Shown here one piece after another: positions 16,017 to 24,624 of a DNA stretch of 64,000 nt. Below the pieces are notes generated by a model that did no database searches, was not told where the DNA came from, and saw only the letters and a program-made list of their open reading frames with translations. Source of the DNA: CAYSQW01 sp964433135 (GTDB lineage: Bacteria > Acidobacteriota > Aminicenantia > Aminicenantales > Aminicenantaceae); contig CAYSQW010000010.1 in the NCBI GenBank assembly GCA_964433135.1, positions 1 to 64,000 on the forward strand, written 5' to 3'. Every line of letters starts with the position of its first letter. Within the stretch, counting starts at the first letter, position 1. Made by a program: the position numbers and the translations under genes.

Positions 16017-18365
16017 ATGAACAAAGAAATACAGCTTTTAAAGTCGCTGGAGACCCTGAAGAGGATAGGATCCAAGAACGATTCCATCCGGGCGATCAAG
16101 CACATCCCGGCGCGCGAAGGTCGGTTCCGGGATTATCCGGAAGACGTTCACCCCGCTCTGACCGAGGCCTTGAAAGCCAAGGGATTCAACCGTTTGTACG
16201 AGCACCAATATCAAGCCTATCGGCATTTGCATGAAAAACGCAATATCGTCGTCGTGACCCCGACCGCATCCGGAAAAACTCTCTGTTATAACCTTCCGGT
16301 CCTGGATTCCCTGATGAAGGCCCCCTCTTCACGATCGATTTATCTTTTCCCCACCAAAGCCCTGGCACAGGATCAACGAGCCGAATTGGACGAGACCATC
16401 AAACAGCTTCCCCAGGAAATCCGGATCTTCACTTATGACGGGGACACGCCGCAGGATGCACGGAAGGCGATCCGTTCCCGTGGCCACATCATCCTCACCA
16501 ATCCCGACATGCTTCACACCGGAATCATGCCCCACCACACGAAATGGATCAAGCTATTCGAGAATCTCGAGTATGTGGTGATCGACGAACTGCATAATTA
16601 CCGCGGGATCTTCGGCAGCCACCTCGCAAACATCCTGCGCCGGTTGAAAAGAATCGCGGAATTTTACGGCTCATCCCCCAGGTTCGTTCTGTGTACGGCC
16701 ACTATAGCCAATCCGCGGGAGATGGCGGAGCGCATGACGGAAGAACCCGTTTCGCTCGTGGATGAGAACGGAGCTCCACAGGGTGAGAAATATTTCATGT
16801 TCTACAATCCGCCGGTCGTCAACCGGTTCCTGGGCATCCGCAAATCGTACGTCAAGGAAGCCCGACGAGTGGCTTCCATTTTCTTGAAGAACCAGCTCCA
16901 GACCATCATCTTTGCCCAAAGCCGTCTCATCACTGAAGTCCTTCTTACCTACCTCAAAGGAGATATCGAAAAAGGTCTTCAGGAGGAAGGTTTGATCCGG
17001 GGATACCGAGGCGGATACCTGCCGTTGAAACGCCGCAAAATCGAAAAGGACCTCAGGGAAGGCCTGATTCGCGGCGTCGTTTCCACCAATGCCCTTGAAC
17101 TGGGAATAGACATCGGGAGCCTGGACGTGGCCGTAATGGCCGGATATCCGGGGAGCATCGCCAGCACCTGGCAGAGAGCGGGGCGGGCCGGACGAAAGAC
17201 AGGGAAATCCGCCGCCGTCCTGGTCGCGAGGAGCTCGCCGATCGACCAGTTCATCGTCAATCATCCCGAATATTTTTTCTCTAAAAGCCCGGAGAAAGCC
17301 CTTATCAACCCGGACAATCTATCCATATTGATCAGCCACGTGGAATGCGCGGCGTTCGAACTGCCCTTTCAAGACGGAGACAAATTCGGCGGACTCGAGA
17401 TAAACGACATCCTTCGCTTCCTTGAGGAGGAGAAACTCGTGCAGCACTCGCGTGACAAATGGTTCTGGACCTCCGACGCCTACCCCGCGGACGGGGTGAG
17501 CCTGCGCAGCATCAGCTCGGATAACTTCGTTGTGGTGGATACGACGGATAAAGCCAAAGTCATTGCCGAAGTGGATTTTTCTTCGGCCCTGACCGCCCTC
17601 CACCCCAAGGCCATCTATATGTGTGAAGGCGTGCAGTATTTTGTCGAGGAGTTGGATTTTGAGCAGCGCAAAGCCTATGTCAAGAAAACCGATATCGATT
17701 ACTATACCGACGCCATCGACTACACCAAGATCAAGATTCTCGATGTCTTCGACCGCAAGCCCATACCCCGGTCTTCCATTGCTCATGGAGAAGTTCACGT
17801 CGCCACCCAGATCGTGGGATTCAAAAAGATCAAATTCCATACCATGGAAAACGTCGGGGCGGGCGATCTCAGCCTTCCCCAGAATGAAATGCACACCACC
17901 TCATACTGGCTGACGATCCCGGCCGACGTCTTTCATTCACTGCCGTATTCGCCCGAAGAACGCATCAACGGACTGTTCGGATTGGCCTACTGCTTCCATC
18001 ATGTCTCCCCGTTGTTCATGATGTGCGACATTCACGATGTCGGCGTTTCGGTGGGGGACAACACGACCGGAAAATCTCTGCCTCCTCGAAACCTCCCCGC
18101 ACGCATCACTCATTCTGATGAACCCCTGGATATCATAGATATAGACTTCGAGCCCAATATCTTCATATATGATAATTTCCCCGGCGGGATTGGATTGAGC
18201 CCTTCCCTTTTCGAACTGGAACGCATTCTTCTGGAGCACTGCAAACAAACCATCGCCCTCTGCCCCTGCGGGGATGGCTGCCCTTCCTGCGTCGGCCCCG
18301 CGAAAGAAAGCGGAAAATTGGCCAAGGAAGTAGCCGCCGGACTGCTCGATGCCATATTGGAATGA
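16017..18365 (+). CDS. MrfA/YprA-type DEAD/DEAH helicase with DUF1998 domain
   Basis: A 782-aa superfamily 2 helicase. Motifs: PTASGKTLCYNLPV (I), PTKALAQDQ (Ia), LTNPDMLH, VIDELHNYRG (II, DELH), TATIANP (III), STNALELGIDIG (V) and WQRAGRAGRKTGKSA (VI). The C-terminal DUF1998 region ends with a cysteine cluster, CPCGDGCPSCVG. In Bacillus, MrfA takes part in mitomycin C-damage repair; a repair role here fits the divergent uvrA gene but is inference. A longer frame back to 15864 exists, but ATG 16017 has a ribosome site and sits below a promoter. Confidence 0.9.
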   Translation: MNKEIQLLKSLETLKRIGSKNDSIRAIKHIPAREGRFRDYPEDVHPALTEALKAKGFNRLYEHQYQAYRHLHEKRNIVVVTPTASGKTLCYNLPVLDSLMKAPSSRSIYLFPTKALAQDQRAELDETIKQLPQEIRIFTYDGDTPQDARKAIRSRGHIILTNPDMLHTGIMPHHTKWIKLFENLEYVVIDELHNYRGIFGSHLANILRRLKRIAEFYGSSPRFVLCTATIANPREMAERMTEEPVSLVDENGAPQGEKYFMFYNPPVVNRFLGIRKSYVKEARRVASIFLKNQLQTIIFAQSRLITEVLLTYLKGDIEKGLQEEGLIRGYRGGYLPLKRRKIEKDLREGLIRGVVSTNALELGIDIGSLDVAVMAGYPGSIASTWQRAGRAGRKTGKSAAVLVARSSPIDQFIVNHPEYFFSKSPEKALINPDNLSILISHVECAAFELPFQDGDKFGGLEINDILRFLEEEKLVQHSRDKWFWTSDAYPADGVSLRSISSDNFVVVDTTDKAKVIAEVDFSSALTALHPKAIYMCEGVQYFVEELDFEQRKAYVKKTDIDYYTDAIDYTKIKILDVFDRKPIPRSSIAHGEVHVATQIVGFKKIKFHTMENVGAGDLSLPQNEMHTTSYWLTIPADVFHSLPYSPEERINGLFGLAYCFHHVSPLFMMCDIHDVGVSVGDNTTGKSLPPRNLPARITHSDEPLDIIDIDFEPNIFIYDNFPGGIGLSPSLFELERILLEHCKQTIALCPCGDGCPSCVGPAKESGKLAKEVAAGLLDAILE

Positions 18366-18383
18366 GATTCGTGCGGAGGGAGC

Positions 18384-19037
18384 CTATTTACCGCTATTGA
18401 TACGCGCCAGCTGTTTGTCCTCTCCCATGATGATGAGAATATCGCTGTCCTTGATCATGAAATCAGCCTTGGGAATGAAGGTTGTCTTTTCCGGGATCAA
18501 GCTTTTTATCGCCATCACCTGAATACCGAATTTGTTCCGCAGGTCCAGCTGCTTCAAGGTCTTACCGATGAATTTCTCCGGAGGCGCGATTTCCTGAATC
18601 CCGAATCCCGAAATCAGCGGCAGATATTCCAAAACATTCGGATTGCTGAGTCGACGGGCCGTGCGAATCGCCATATCCTTCTCAGGATGAATGACCTCGC
18701 TCGCGCCGACCGCGTTTAGGATCTTTCCATGATCTTCCGTCAGAGCCTTGGCGATGATTTGTTCCGTACCCATTTCACTCAGATAAAGGACGGTAAGAAT
18801 CGATGACTCCATATCCGGACCCAGGCTGACCACCACGATGTCCATCTCCTGTATCCCCAAAGCCTGCAAATTTTCCTTATCGGCGGCATCCATGCTCACC
18901 GCGTGGGACACAAAAGATTTAACTTCATCGACCTTCTCTTTATCGCGATCCACCGCCAACACTTCCTGTCCCTTCTCATAGAGCGTTTTCGCGACCTGCC
19001 CCCCGAAACTTCCCAAACCTATAACGGCAAACTTCAT
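18384..19037 (-). CDS. ktrA: Potassium channel regulatory subunit KtrA (RCK)
   Basis: A 217-aa cytoplasmic regulator of K+ uptake. The Rossmann RCK_N domain binds nucleotide (MKFAVIGLGSFGGQVAKTL, then LAVDRDKEKV). The RCK_C domain lies at about residues 135-217 (KQLDLRNKFGIQVMAIKS). A single RCK pair marks it as KtrA rather than the duplicated TrkA. It is encoded directly after ktrB on the same strand, 108 bp downstream, and should form an octameric ring gating KtrB. Confidence 0.9.
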   Translation of the reverse strand: MKFAVIGLGSFGGQVAKTLYEKGQEVLAVDRDKEKVDEVKSFVSHAVSMDAADKENLQALGIQEMDIVVVSLGPDMESSILTVLYLSEMGTEQIIAKALTEDHGKILNAVGASEVIHPEKDMAIRTARRLSNPNVLEYLPLISGFGIQEIAPPEKFIGKTLKQLDLRNKFGIQVMAIKSLIPEKTTFIPKADFMIKDSDILIIMGEDKQLARINSGK

Positions 19038-19145
19038 TTTTATTCTCTCTCCCGATCAATCAACGGCTTCTCCCGATCCCCGATCGCCTGGATATAATCA
19101 TTCCCATACGGCCGCTCGTTTCACATTCGGTTCGGCAAATTCATC

Positions 19146-20486
19146 TTAGCCTATCATAACGCTTTCTTCAACATACTCATATTTGCCAATCGACCGTTGT
19201 CGACTGAACGCATAAAGAAAAGTCAGCGGTCCGATCCGCCCGATGTACATGGTCAGGATAATGACGAGCTTGCCGATCAGTCCCAATCGCGGCGTAAGAC
19301 CCAGCGACAGCCCGACCGTGCCGAAAGCCGAGAAAGCTTCGAACAAAATCTCTTCCAGAGCCGCTTCGGGATGCGCCAGCACCAGGCAAAAAGAGGAGAC
19401 CGTAATCACTACGATCGCCAGGGTAACGACCGTAAAAGCCTTGATCGTGAGTTCCCGCGGCAGTGAACGATAAAACAGGCTGATGGAATCACGCGCCCGC
19501 ATACTGGAACGCAGAAAAGCCAGGATCACGCCCACGGTGCTGGTTTTCACACCCCCCCCCGTCGATCCGGAGGATGCTCCGATAAACATCAGGACAATCA
19601 TAAGAAAAACCGAAGCAAGGCCCAAAGCCCCCAGGTCCATGGTGTTGAAACCAGCGGTGCGCGCGGTGACGACCTGAAAAAGAGAGGTTAGGATTTTATC
19701 CTTCAACGACAGCGTCCGCAGGGAATTTCCCCACTCGATGGCCATGAAGAGGGCACCCGATCCTCCGATGAGAACGGGGGTTATTACAAGAATCAATTTG
19801 CTGTGCAGCGACAGCGCACGTTTCTTCTTCCGCAGCCGACCGCTCAGATTCTTGTTGATCTCATGCAGCACGAGAAAACCCAATCCCCCCAGGATGATCA
19901 ACAGCATCACAATGACATTCACCCGGATATCGTGATTGAAAGATACGAAGCTGTCGCTGAAAACCGAAAATCCCGCGTTGCAGAACGCGGATATGGAATG
20001 AAAAACCGAATTGAATAACGCCCGGCCGTCGGTGAATGTATCTTGCCAGCACAAAAACAACGCCAGCGTTCCACACGCTTCGATCACGACGGCATAGATG
20101 AAGATATATTTGATCAAAGACTTGAAATTCTTCGGCGTGGAATGATGAAAATTCTCTTGGACGATGAGGCGCTCCTGGATGGAGATCTTTTTTCCCGCCA
20201 CCATTAATATGAGAGTGGAGAACGTCATGATCCCCAATCCCCCCAGCTGAAAAAGGATCATGATGATGGTCTGGCCGAGCGGGGTGAAATAGGTCGCCGT
20301 GTCCTGGACGATCAGCCCGGTCACACAGACCGCCGATGTCGACGTGAAAAACGCATCGGCGAAAGAAATATGTCCGGATTTCGTACTGAAGGGAAGCCAC
20401 AGCAGAATGGTTCCGATCAGGATGGCCGCCGCAAAGCTGAAGGCCAGAAACTGGGCCGGGTGGAAGCGAATATCAACTCTTTTCAT
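19146..20486 (-). CDS. ktrB: Potassium uptake protein KtrB/TrkH
   Basis: A 446-aa membrane K+ transporter with the four-fold pseudo-repeated pore. Filter segments are STSAVCVTGLIV, ISAFCNAGFSVF, TARTAGFNTMD and FSAFGTVGLSL. The glycine-rich GASSGSTGGGVKTSTV is typical of the family. The length fits KtrB. ATG 20486 overlaps by one base the stop of a 10-codon upstream ORF (TGATG), suggesting coupling. The in-frame extension to 20561 would start inside the -35 box and is rejected. Confidence 0.92.
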   Translation of the reverse strand: MKRVDIRFHPAQFLAFSFAAAILIGTILLWLPFSTKSGHISFADAFFTSTSAVCVTGLIVQDTATYFTPLGQTIIMILFQLGGLGIMTFSTLILMVAGKKISIQERLIVQENFHHSTPKNFKSLIKYIFIYAVVIEACGTLALFLCWQDTFTDGRALFNSVFHSISAFCNAGFSVFSDSFVSFNHDIRVNVIVMLLIILGGLGFLVLHEINKNLSGRLRKKKRALSLHSKLILVITPVLIGGSGALFMAIEWGNSLRTLSLKDKILTSLFQVVTARTAGFNTMDLGALGLASVFLMIVLMFIGASSGSTGGGVKTSTVGVILAFLRSSMRARDSISLFYRSLPRELTIKAFTVVTLAIVVITVSSFCLVLAHPEAALEEILFEAFSAFGTVGLSLGLTPRLGLIGKLVIILTMYIGRIGPLTFLYAFSRQRSIGKYEYVEESVMIG

Positions 20487-20518
20487 CAGGATGATTCTCT
20501 TAACCGCAAGGCTTTCAT
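20486..20518 (-). CDS. Possible 10-aa leader ORF of ktrB
   Basis: ATG 20518 encodes MKALRLRESS and stops with TGA that shares its last base with the ktrB start codon. It is the first ATG after the predicted promoter. There is no direct proof that it is translated. It may serve to bring ribosomes to ktrB, which lacks a strong ribosome site. Confidence 0.4.
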   Translation of the reverse strand: MKALRLRESS

Positions 20519-20532
20519 TCGGGCAGATTCCA

Positions 20533-20561
20533 ACTGTAATCCTTCCTCCTGATTTTGTCAA
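20533..20561 (-). promoter_or_regulatory. Promoter of ktrB-ktrA
   Basis: Minus strand TTGACA (20561-20556), 17-bp spacer, TACAGT (20538-20533), 14 nt before the leader ORF. Confidence 0.55.
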
Positions 20562-20659
20562 ACAAGGGGTTGTCGGCAGGCGAATGCAACGAAATCTCTA
20601 TGCCGCGGTTTAAGTTTTCGGAAACACGCACCGAACCGGGCGGAAGCCCCCGTGTTTAT

Positions 20660-20688
20660 TTGACAAGAATCCGGGCTTATGCTAATTT
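20660..20688 (+). promoter_or_regulatory. Promoter of the tol operon
   Basis: TTGACA (20660-20665), 17-bp spacer, TAATTT (20683-20688) with an extended TGC in front. The predicted start is about 8 nt before ATG 20704, with no ribosome site. Confidence 0.6.
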
Positions 20689-20703
20689 CAATGTTCGAAA
20701 ACC

Positions 20704-21366
20704 ATGAATCTATTAAATCTAATCACTCAAGCAAGCTACGTTGTAAAATTCGTTCTCTTGGTACTGCTGTTTTTTTCCGTTTTCTCGTGGGCGATTATCT
20801 TCTTCAAACGAAGCGGAATCCGCACCGCCTCCCTACAATCGCGAAGGTTTTTAAAAATCTTCCGCAAAAGCCGAAACCTGATGGAGGTCAACGAGGCCGC
20901 AAAAAAATTCAGTTCCAGTCCGCAAGCGGCCCTTTTCCAATCCGGATTCAAAGATCTGGCCTATCTCTCCAAGGGAAATTCTAAGCCGACCTTAAGTCCG
21001 GACAATCTGGAGAGCATTAACCGTTCATTGATCAAAGCCTCGAACAAGGAGGTGACCAAGCTGGAAAAAATGATGAATTTTCTGGCTACGACCGGCGGCG
21101 TCACTCCCTTCATCGGCCTCTTTGGAACGGTCTGGGGCATCATGGACTCATTTCACCAAATCGGCGCGGAGAAATCCGCCAGCCTTGTCACCGTGGCCCC
21201 CGGCATCGCCGAAGCGTTGATCGCGACCGCCCTCGGCTTATTCGCGGCCATCCCCGCCGTTATCGCCTACAACCATTTTCTTCACCGCATCAAGGAGATG
21301 GTCTCGGAGATGGAAGACTTTTCCATCGAGTTTCTTAACATCATAGAAAGACTCTATGGCATATAA
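20704..21366 (+). CDS. tolQ: Tol-Pal proton channel subunit TolQ
   Basis: A 220-aa inner-membrane protein of the MotA/TolQ/ExbB family with three predicted spans (about residues 12-32, 130-155 and 170-195). Family signatures are ATTGGVTPFIGLFGTVWGIMDSF and APGIAEALIATALGLFAAIPAVIAYN. With TolR it forms the proton-driven motor that pulls on TolA/TonB. The assignment to Tol rather than Exb rests on the following tolR, tonB/tolA, tolB, pal and cpoB genes. Its end overlaps tolR by 11 bp. Confidence 0.9.
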   Translation: MNLLNLITQASYVVKFVLLVLLFFSVFSWAIIFFKRSGIRTASLQSRRFLKIFRKSRNLMEVNEAAKKFSSSPQAALFQSGFKDLAYLSKGNSKPTLSPDNLESINRSLIKASNKEVTKLEKMMNFLATTGGVTPFIGLFGTVWGIMDSFHQIGAEKSASLVTVAPGIAEALIATALGLFAAIPAVIAYNHFLHRIKEMVSEMEDFSIEFLNIIERLYGI

Positions 21367-21787
21367 ATTTCGTTCGATCGTCCGCAAAGAAGTGGGGACA
21401 TCTCTGTCCGAGATAAACGTCACCCCCCTAGTCGACGTTATGCTGGTCATGCTGATCATCTTCATGGTCACGGCCCCCATGATGCAGTCAGGCATCGGCG
21501 TCAACCTTCCCCAGGCCGAAACGGAATCGGCTCCCGCGGAAGAAGGTTTGACCCTGACCATCACCGAAGACCGCTACATCCATATCGGCGATACCGCCAT
21601 CAATCAGTTTCTGCTTGAGCAAAAACTGAAGGAATATTTTTATGGTAAGGATAAAAAGATCGTTTTTATCCGAGCGGATGAACGGCTCTCCTACGGCTTT
21701 GTGATCACGGTTCTCGATATCATCAAGAAGGCTGAGGTCGAAGTCGTCGGACTTGTGGCTCAACCGCTGGATAAAAAGCGAAAATAG
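21356..21787 (+). CDS. tolR: Tol-Pal motor subunit TolR (ExbD family)
   Basis: A 143-aa protein with one N-terminal membrane span containing the functional aspartate: SEINVTPLVDVMLVMLIIFM. A periplasmic domain follows with the family's typical fold (LTITEDRYIHIGD...VFIRADERLSYGFVITVLD). It completes the TolQ-TolR stator. It overlaps tolQ and lies 2 bp upstream of the tolA/tonB-like gene, so translation is probably coupled. Confidence 0.92.
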   Translation: MAYKFRSIVRKEVGTSLSEINVTPLVDVMLVMLIIFMVTAPMMQSGIGVNLPQAETESAPAEEGLTLTITEDRYIHIGDTAINQFLLEQKLKEYFYGKDKKIVFIRADERLSYGFVITVLDIIKKAEVEVVGLVAQPLDKKRK

Positions 21788-21789
21788 CG

Positions 21790-22635
21790 ATGGCCGTAAT
21801 GAGCCGGGACTACCGAGATTTCAAGCGCGGCGTCATCTTTTCCGTATCCGCCCATCTGGTGCTTATCATCCTGTTGATGATCTCGCCTCACTTTCCCAAA
21901 AACTCATCCAAAGGCATGGTCCATTATGTCAATGTCATTTCTTTTCCCGGGGGAGGAGGCGGATCCGGAGGCGGTGGAATGGGAGGAGCCCCCGGAGGAG
22001 GCGGCGGCGGCGGGGAAAAGGCGGTCGCCACTCCTGTCCCCGCCCGGGAACGGCTCAGCGACCTCACTACGCCGCAAAGACTCATCCAACAGAAACCCGC
22101 CAGCATGCGCTTTCCGGTAGAAAGACCGAAGCGCGAGCGCAAACCCCCGGAGGAAAAGAGAACCGTCATCCAGCGGCGGTCAAACACCCCCGCTTCGGGC
22201 AAGGGCACGGAAGAAGGCACTGGAGAGGAAGGTGCTGGAGGTGGAGGCGGTGGAGGCGGCCTGCGGATGGGCATCGGCGGCAGTGGAGGCGGCGGAGGAT
22301 GGGGCGGCGGAGGATCATCGTATTCATCTCAGATAGGTCTCTCCTCTTTTCCCTACACTTATTACCTCCAGACGATCCATGGGCGCATCTCCAGCAATTG
22401 GTTTACATCCCAGGTCCGTGCCGGCGTATCGGGAAAATACCATACCACCGTCTTTTTCAAGATCACACGAGACGGCCGTATAGACGGATTGAAAATCGAG
22501 GAGGGCAGCGGTATCCGGGCCTTGGATTTATCGGCCCGACGGGCCATCGAGTCGTCGGCTCCCTTCCCCCCGCTGCCCAGAGAATACGAAGACGAATACC
22601 TAGGCATACATCTTATTTTCGAGCACACCCCATGA
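21790..22635 (+). CDS. TonB/TolA-like periplasm-spanning protein, glycine-rich
   Basis: A 281-aa protein with one N-terminal span (about residues 15-33), two very glycine-rich blocks (about 52-77 and 147-178), a basic/proline stretch between them (VERPKRERKPPEEKR) and a C-terminal TonB domain (about 195-281: YYLQTIHGRISSNWF, TVFFKITRDGRIDGLKIEEGSG, FPPLPREYEDEYLGIHLIFE). By position it takes the TolA role, linking the TolQR motor to TolB/Pal. Poly-glycine in place of the usual Ala/Lys-rich TolA helix is unusual. The end overlaps tolB by ATGA. Confidence 0.85.
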   Translation: MAVMSRDYRDFKRGVIFSVSAHLVLIILLMISPHFPKNSSKGMVHYVNVISFPGGGGGSGGGGMGGAPGGGGGGGEKAVATPVPARERLSDLTTPQRLIQQKPASMRFPVERPKRERKPPEEKRTVIQRRSNTPASGKGTEEGTGEEGAGGGGGGGGLRMGIGGSGGGGGWGGGGSSYSSQIGLSSFPYTYYLQTIHGRISSNWFTSQVRAGVSGKYHTTVFFKITRDGRIDGLKIEEGSGIRALDLSARRAIESSAPFPPLPREYEDEYLGIHLIFEHTP

Positions 22636-23924
22636 AGAACAAAACAACCATCATCTGGATTTTTCTGCTTTGCGCGTTCGGTCAACAGGCGGTCGCCCAG
22701 CAGGAAGTCGTAATGAGCATTAAGGAAGGCATGCCGATCATCCCGGTCGCCGTTCCCGATTTTGTCATACGAGAAACGGCGCCAAGCCTGAAAAAGGCCG
22801 CCGATACCCTGCGGGACGTCATCACGGCCGATCTGAAATACAGCCGTGTTTTCACGACGCTCCCATCCAGCTACTACGGGTACATCCGGCCGTTGAATCC
22901 GGAGCGTATCTTCTTCAAGGATTGGGAATCGATCCAGGCGAAACTGCTTTTCGTCGGAGAAGTCGCGACCGCGGGCGGCGAAGATCTTCTCGTCGAGGCA
23001 AAAATCTACGATGTCAAGTCCGAAAGATTCATCGTCGGCAAACGCTATCAAACGGAAAAAGATCTTCTTCGTTTGGTCGCGCATAAAATTTCCAATGAAT
23101 TCATGAAAATCTATGGAGAGCCCGAGATCTTCACCACGAAAATCATTTTCGTTTCCAACCGGGACGAAAACGATGAACTTTACATGATGGACTACGACGG
23201 GTACAACCAGACCCGATTGACTTTCAATAAATACAAGGATTACATGCCCTCCTGGTCGATGGACGGGTCCAAGATCGCCTACACGGTATATCGCGGCGGC
23301 CTGACCGGATTATACATGCTGGATGTCTTCGCGGGAAAACGATCGGAAATCTACACGAAAGGGACCAGTTACGGCGCATCTTTTTCCCCCAACGGGAAAA
23401 AGATGGTTTTTTGCTCTACCGGCGACGAGTCGAACGCCGAACTGTATATCGCCGAAAGCGACGGCTCGCGCTGCAAACGCCTGACTTTCAACAAAGCCAT
23501 CGATACCGCTCCTTCCTGGTCACCCACCAATCGTGAAATCGCCTTCACGTCCGACCGAGGAGGTACGCCTCAAATCTATATCATGGATGCCGAAGGATCC
23601 AACGTGCGCCGCATGAGCTTCGGAGGCAACTATCACGATGCTCCGGCATGGGCGCCCACAGGAGACAGGATCGCCTACGTCTCCCGCGTCTACTCCATAT
23701 TCGACATCTACATCCTGAATCTGCAGTCGCAACAGATCGTAAAACTCACGGAGAGCAATGCCCGCAACGAGTCTCCCTGTTGGTCCCCGGACGGCCGACA
23801 CCTTATCTTCTCCTCAAACCGAAGCGGAAGCATTCAGCTGTACACCATCGATTATGACGGTTCCCATCTCAGACGTCTGACATCTCAGGGTACGAACAAA
23901 CTTCCCGACTGGTCTCGAAATTGA
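22632..23924 (+). CDS. tolB: Tol-Pal periplasmic beta-propeller TolB
   Basis: A 430-aa periplasmic protein: signal peptide (MKNKTTIIWIFLLCAFGQQAVAQ), TolB N-terminal domain (about residues 25-155) and a six-blade WD40-like PD40 propeller (about 165-430). Repeated blades include KIIFVSNRDENDELYMMDYDG, MPSWSMDGSKIAY and PSWSPTNREIAFTSDRGG. It binds Pal and the TolA equivalent. ATG 22632 overlaps the previous stop. The same frame is open far upstream, but that part is an out-of-frame reading of the glycine-rich gene. Confidence 0.95.
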   Translation: MKNKTTIIWIFLLCAFGQQAVAQQEVVMSIKEGMPIIPVAVPDFVIRETAPSLKKAADTLRDVITADLKYSRVFTTLPSSYYGYIRPLNPERIFFKDWESIQAKLLFVGEVATAGGEDLLVEAKIYDVKSERFIVGKRYQTEKDLLRLVAHKISNEFMKIYGEPEIFTTKIIFVSNRDENDELYMMDYDGYNQTRLTFNKYKDYMPSWSMDGSKIAYTVYRGGLTGLYMLDVFAGKRSEIYTKGTSYGASFSPNGKKMVFCSTGDESNAELYIAESDGSRCKRLTFNKAIDTAPSWSPTNREIAFTSDRGGTPQIYIMDAEGSNVRRMSFGGNYHDAPAWAPTGDRIAYVSRVYSIFDIYILNLQSQQIVKLTESNARNESPCWSPDGRHLIFSSNRSGSIQLYTIDYDGSHLRRLTSQGTNKLPDWSRN

Positions 23925-23968
23925 CGGCCCGCATTTTCTGAACAGGTCGGATCGATTTTTTTAAACCT

Positions 23969-24014
23969 AGTCGGAAGATGATATTGACATCCGACTTGTT
24001 TAAATGTATATAAT
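23969..24014 (+). promoter_or_regulatory. Promoter of pal with inverted repeat
   Basis: TTGACA (23984-23989), then TATATA (24007-24012, spacer 17) overlapping TATAAT (24009-24014). A 7-bp inverted repeat, AGTCGGA (23969-23975) and TCCGACT (23990-23996), straddles the -35 box. It could be an operator or the hairpin of a weak tolB terminator. Confidence 0.6.
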
Positions 24015-24075
24015 TGTCCCAGAGTGCCAAGTGTTTGCATGTAAAGGTGATAAATAAACATCCAAAGGAGTACCC

Positions 24076-24621
24076 ATGAAAAAATTTCTGATCCTTTCAT
24101 TATCCTGTCTTTTGGTGTTGTCCTTTCTCGTATCCTGCAGGAAAAAAGTGGAAGAGACACCTCCTCCGCCTCCTCAGGTCAAAGAACAACCAAAGGTTGA
24201 AAAGGTTGAAAAACCTGCGGCCCCGCCTCGCCTGACTGAAGAGGAGATTTTCCAAAAGAAATCCCTGGAAGAGTTGAACGCTGAAAAACCCGTCCAATTG
24301 ATCTTCTTCGATTTCGACAAATACAACATTCGCGATGACGCCAAATCCGTCCTCCAAAACAATGCGTCCTATCTGAAAAAATGGACAAGCGTAAAAGTCC
24401 TGATCGAAGGGCATTGCGACGAAAGAGGCACGGAACAGTACAACCTGGCACTGGGAGAAAAACGGGCCAAAAGCGCCTACGACTATTTGGTATCACTCGG
24501 AATTTCCCCAGACCGCCTCAAAACCATCTCCTATGGAAAAAGCCAGCCCCTCGACACCGCCAGCAACGAAATTGCGTGGCAGAAAAACCGAAGGGCTCAA
24601 TTCACAATCATCGAAAAGTAA
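24076..24621 (+). CDS. pal: Peptidoglycan-associated lipoprotein Pal
   Basis: A 181-aa outer-membrane lipoprotein. The lipobox LVSC ends the signal peptide, a proline-rich linker follows (PPPPPQVKEQPK), then an OmpA-type peptidoglycan-binding domain (about residues 70-181) with FFDFDKYNIRDDA, LIEGHCDERGTEQYNLALGE and the conserved RRAQFTI. It anchors the outer membrane to the wall and binds TolB. The gene has its own promoter and an AAGGAG ribosome site and is followed 3 bp later by cpoB. Confidence 0.95.
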   Translation: MKKFLILSLSCLLVLSFLVSCRKKVEETPPPPPQVKEQPKVEKVEKPAAPPRLTEEEIFQKKSLEELNAEKPVQLIFFDFDKYNIRDDAKSVLQNNASYLKKWTSVKVLIEGHCDERGTEQYNLALGEKRAKSAYDYLVSLGISPDRLKTISYGKSQPLDTASNEIAWQKNRRAQFTIIEK

Positions 24622-24624
24622 TTT

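Noticed and set aside
21753..22631. 723-aa frame joining an upstream part to TolB
   Set aside because: The first 293 codons are an Arg/Pro/Gly-rich off-frame reading of the tolR end and the glycine-rich TonB-like gene. TolB has its own ATG and signal peptide at 22632.
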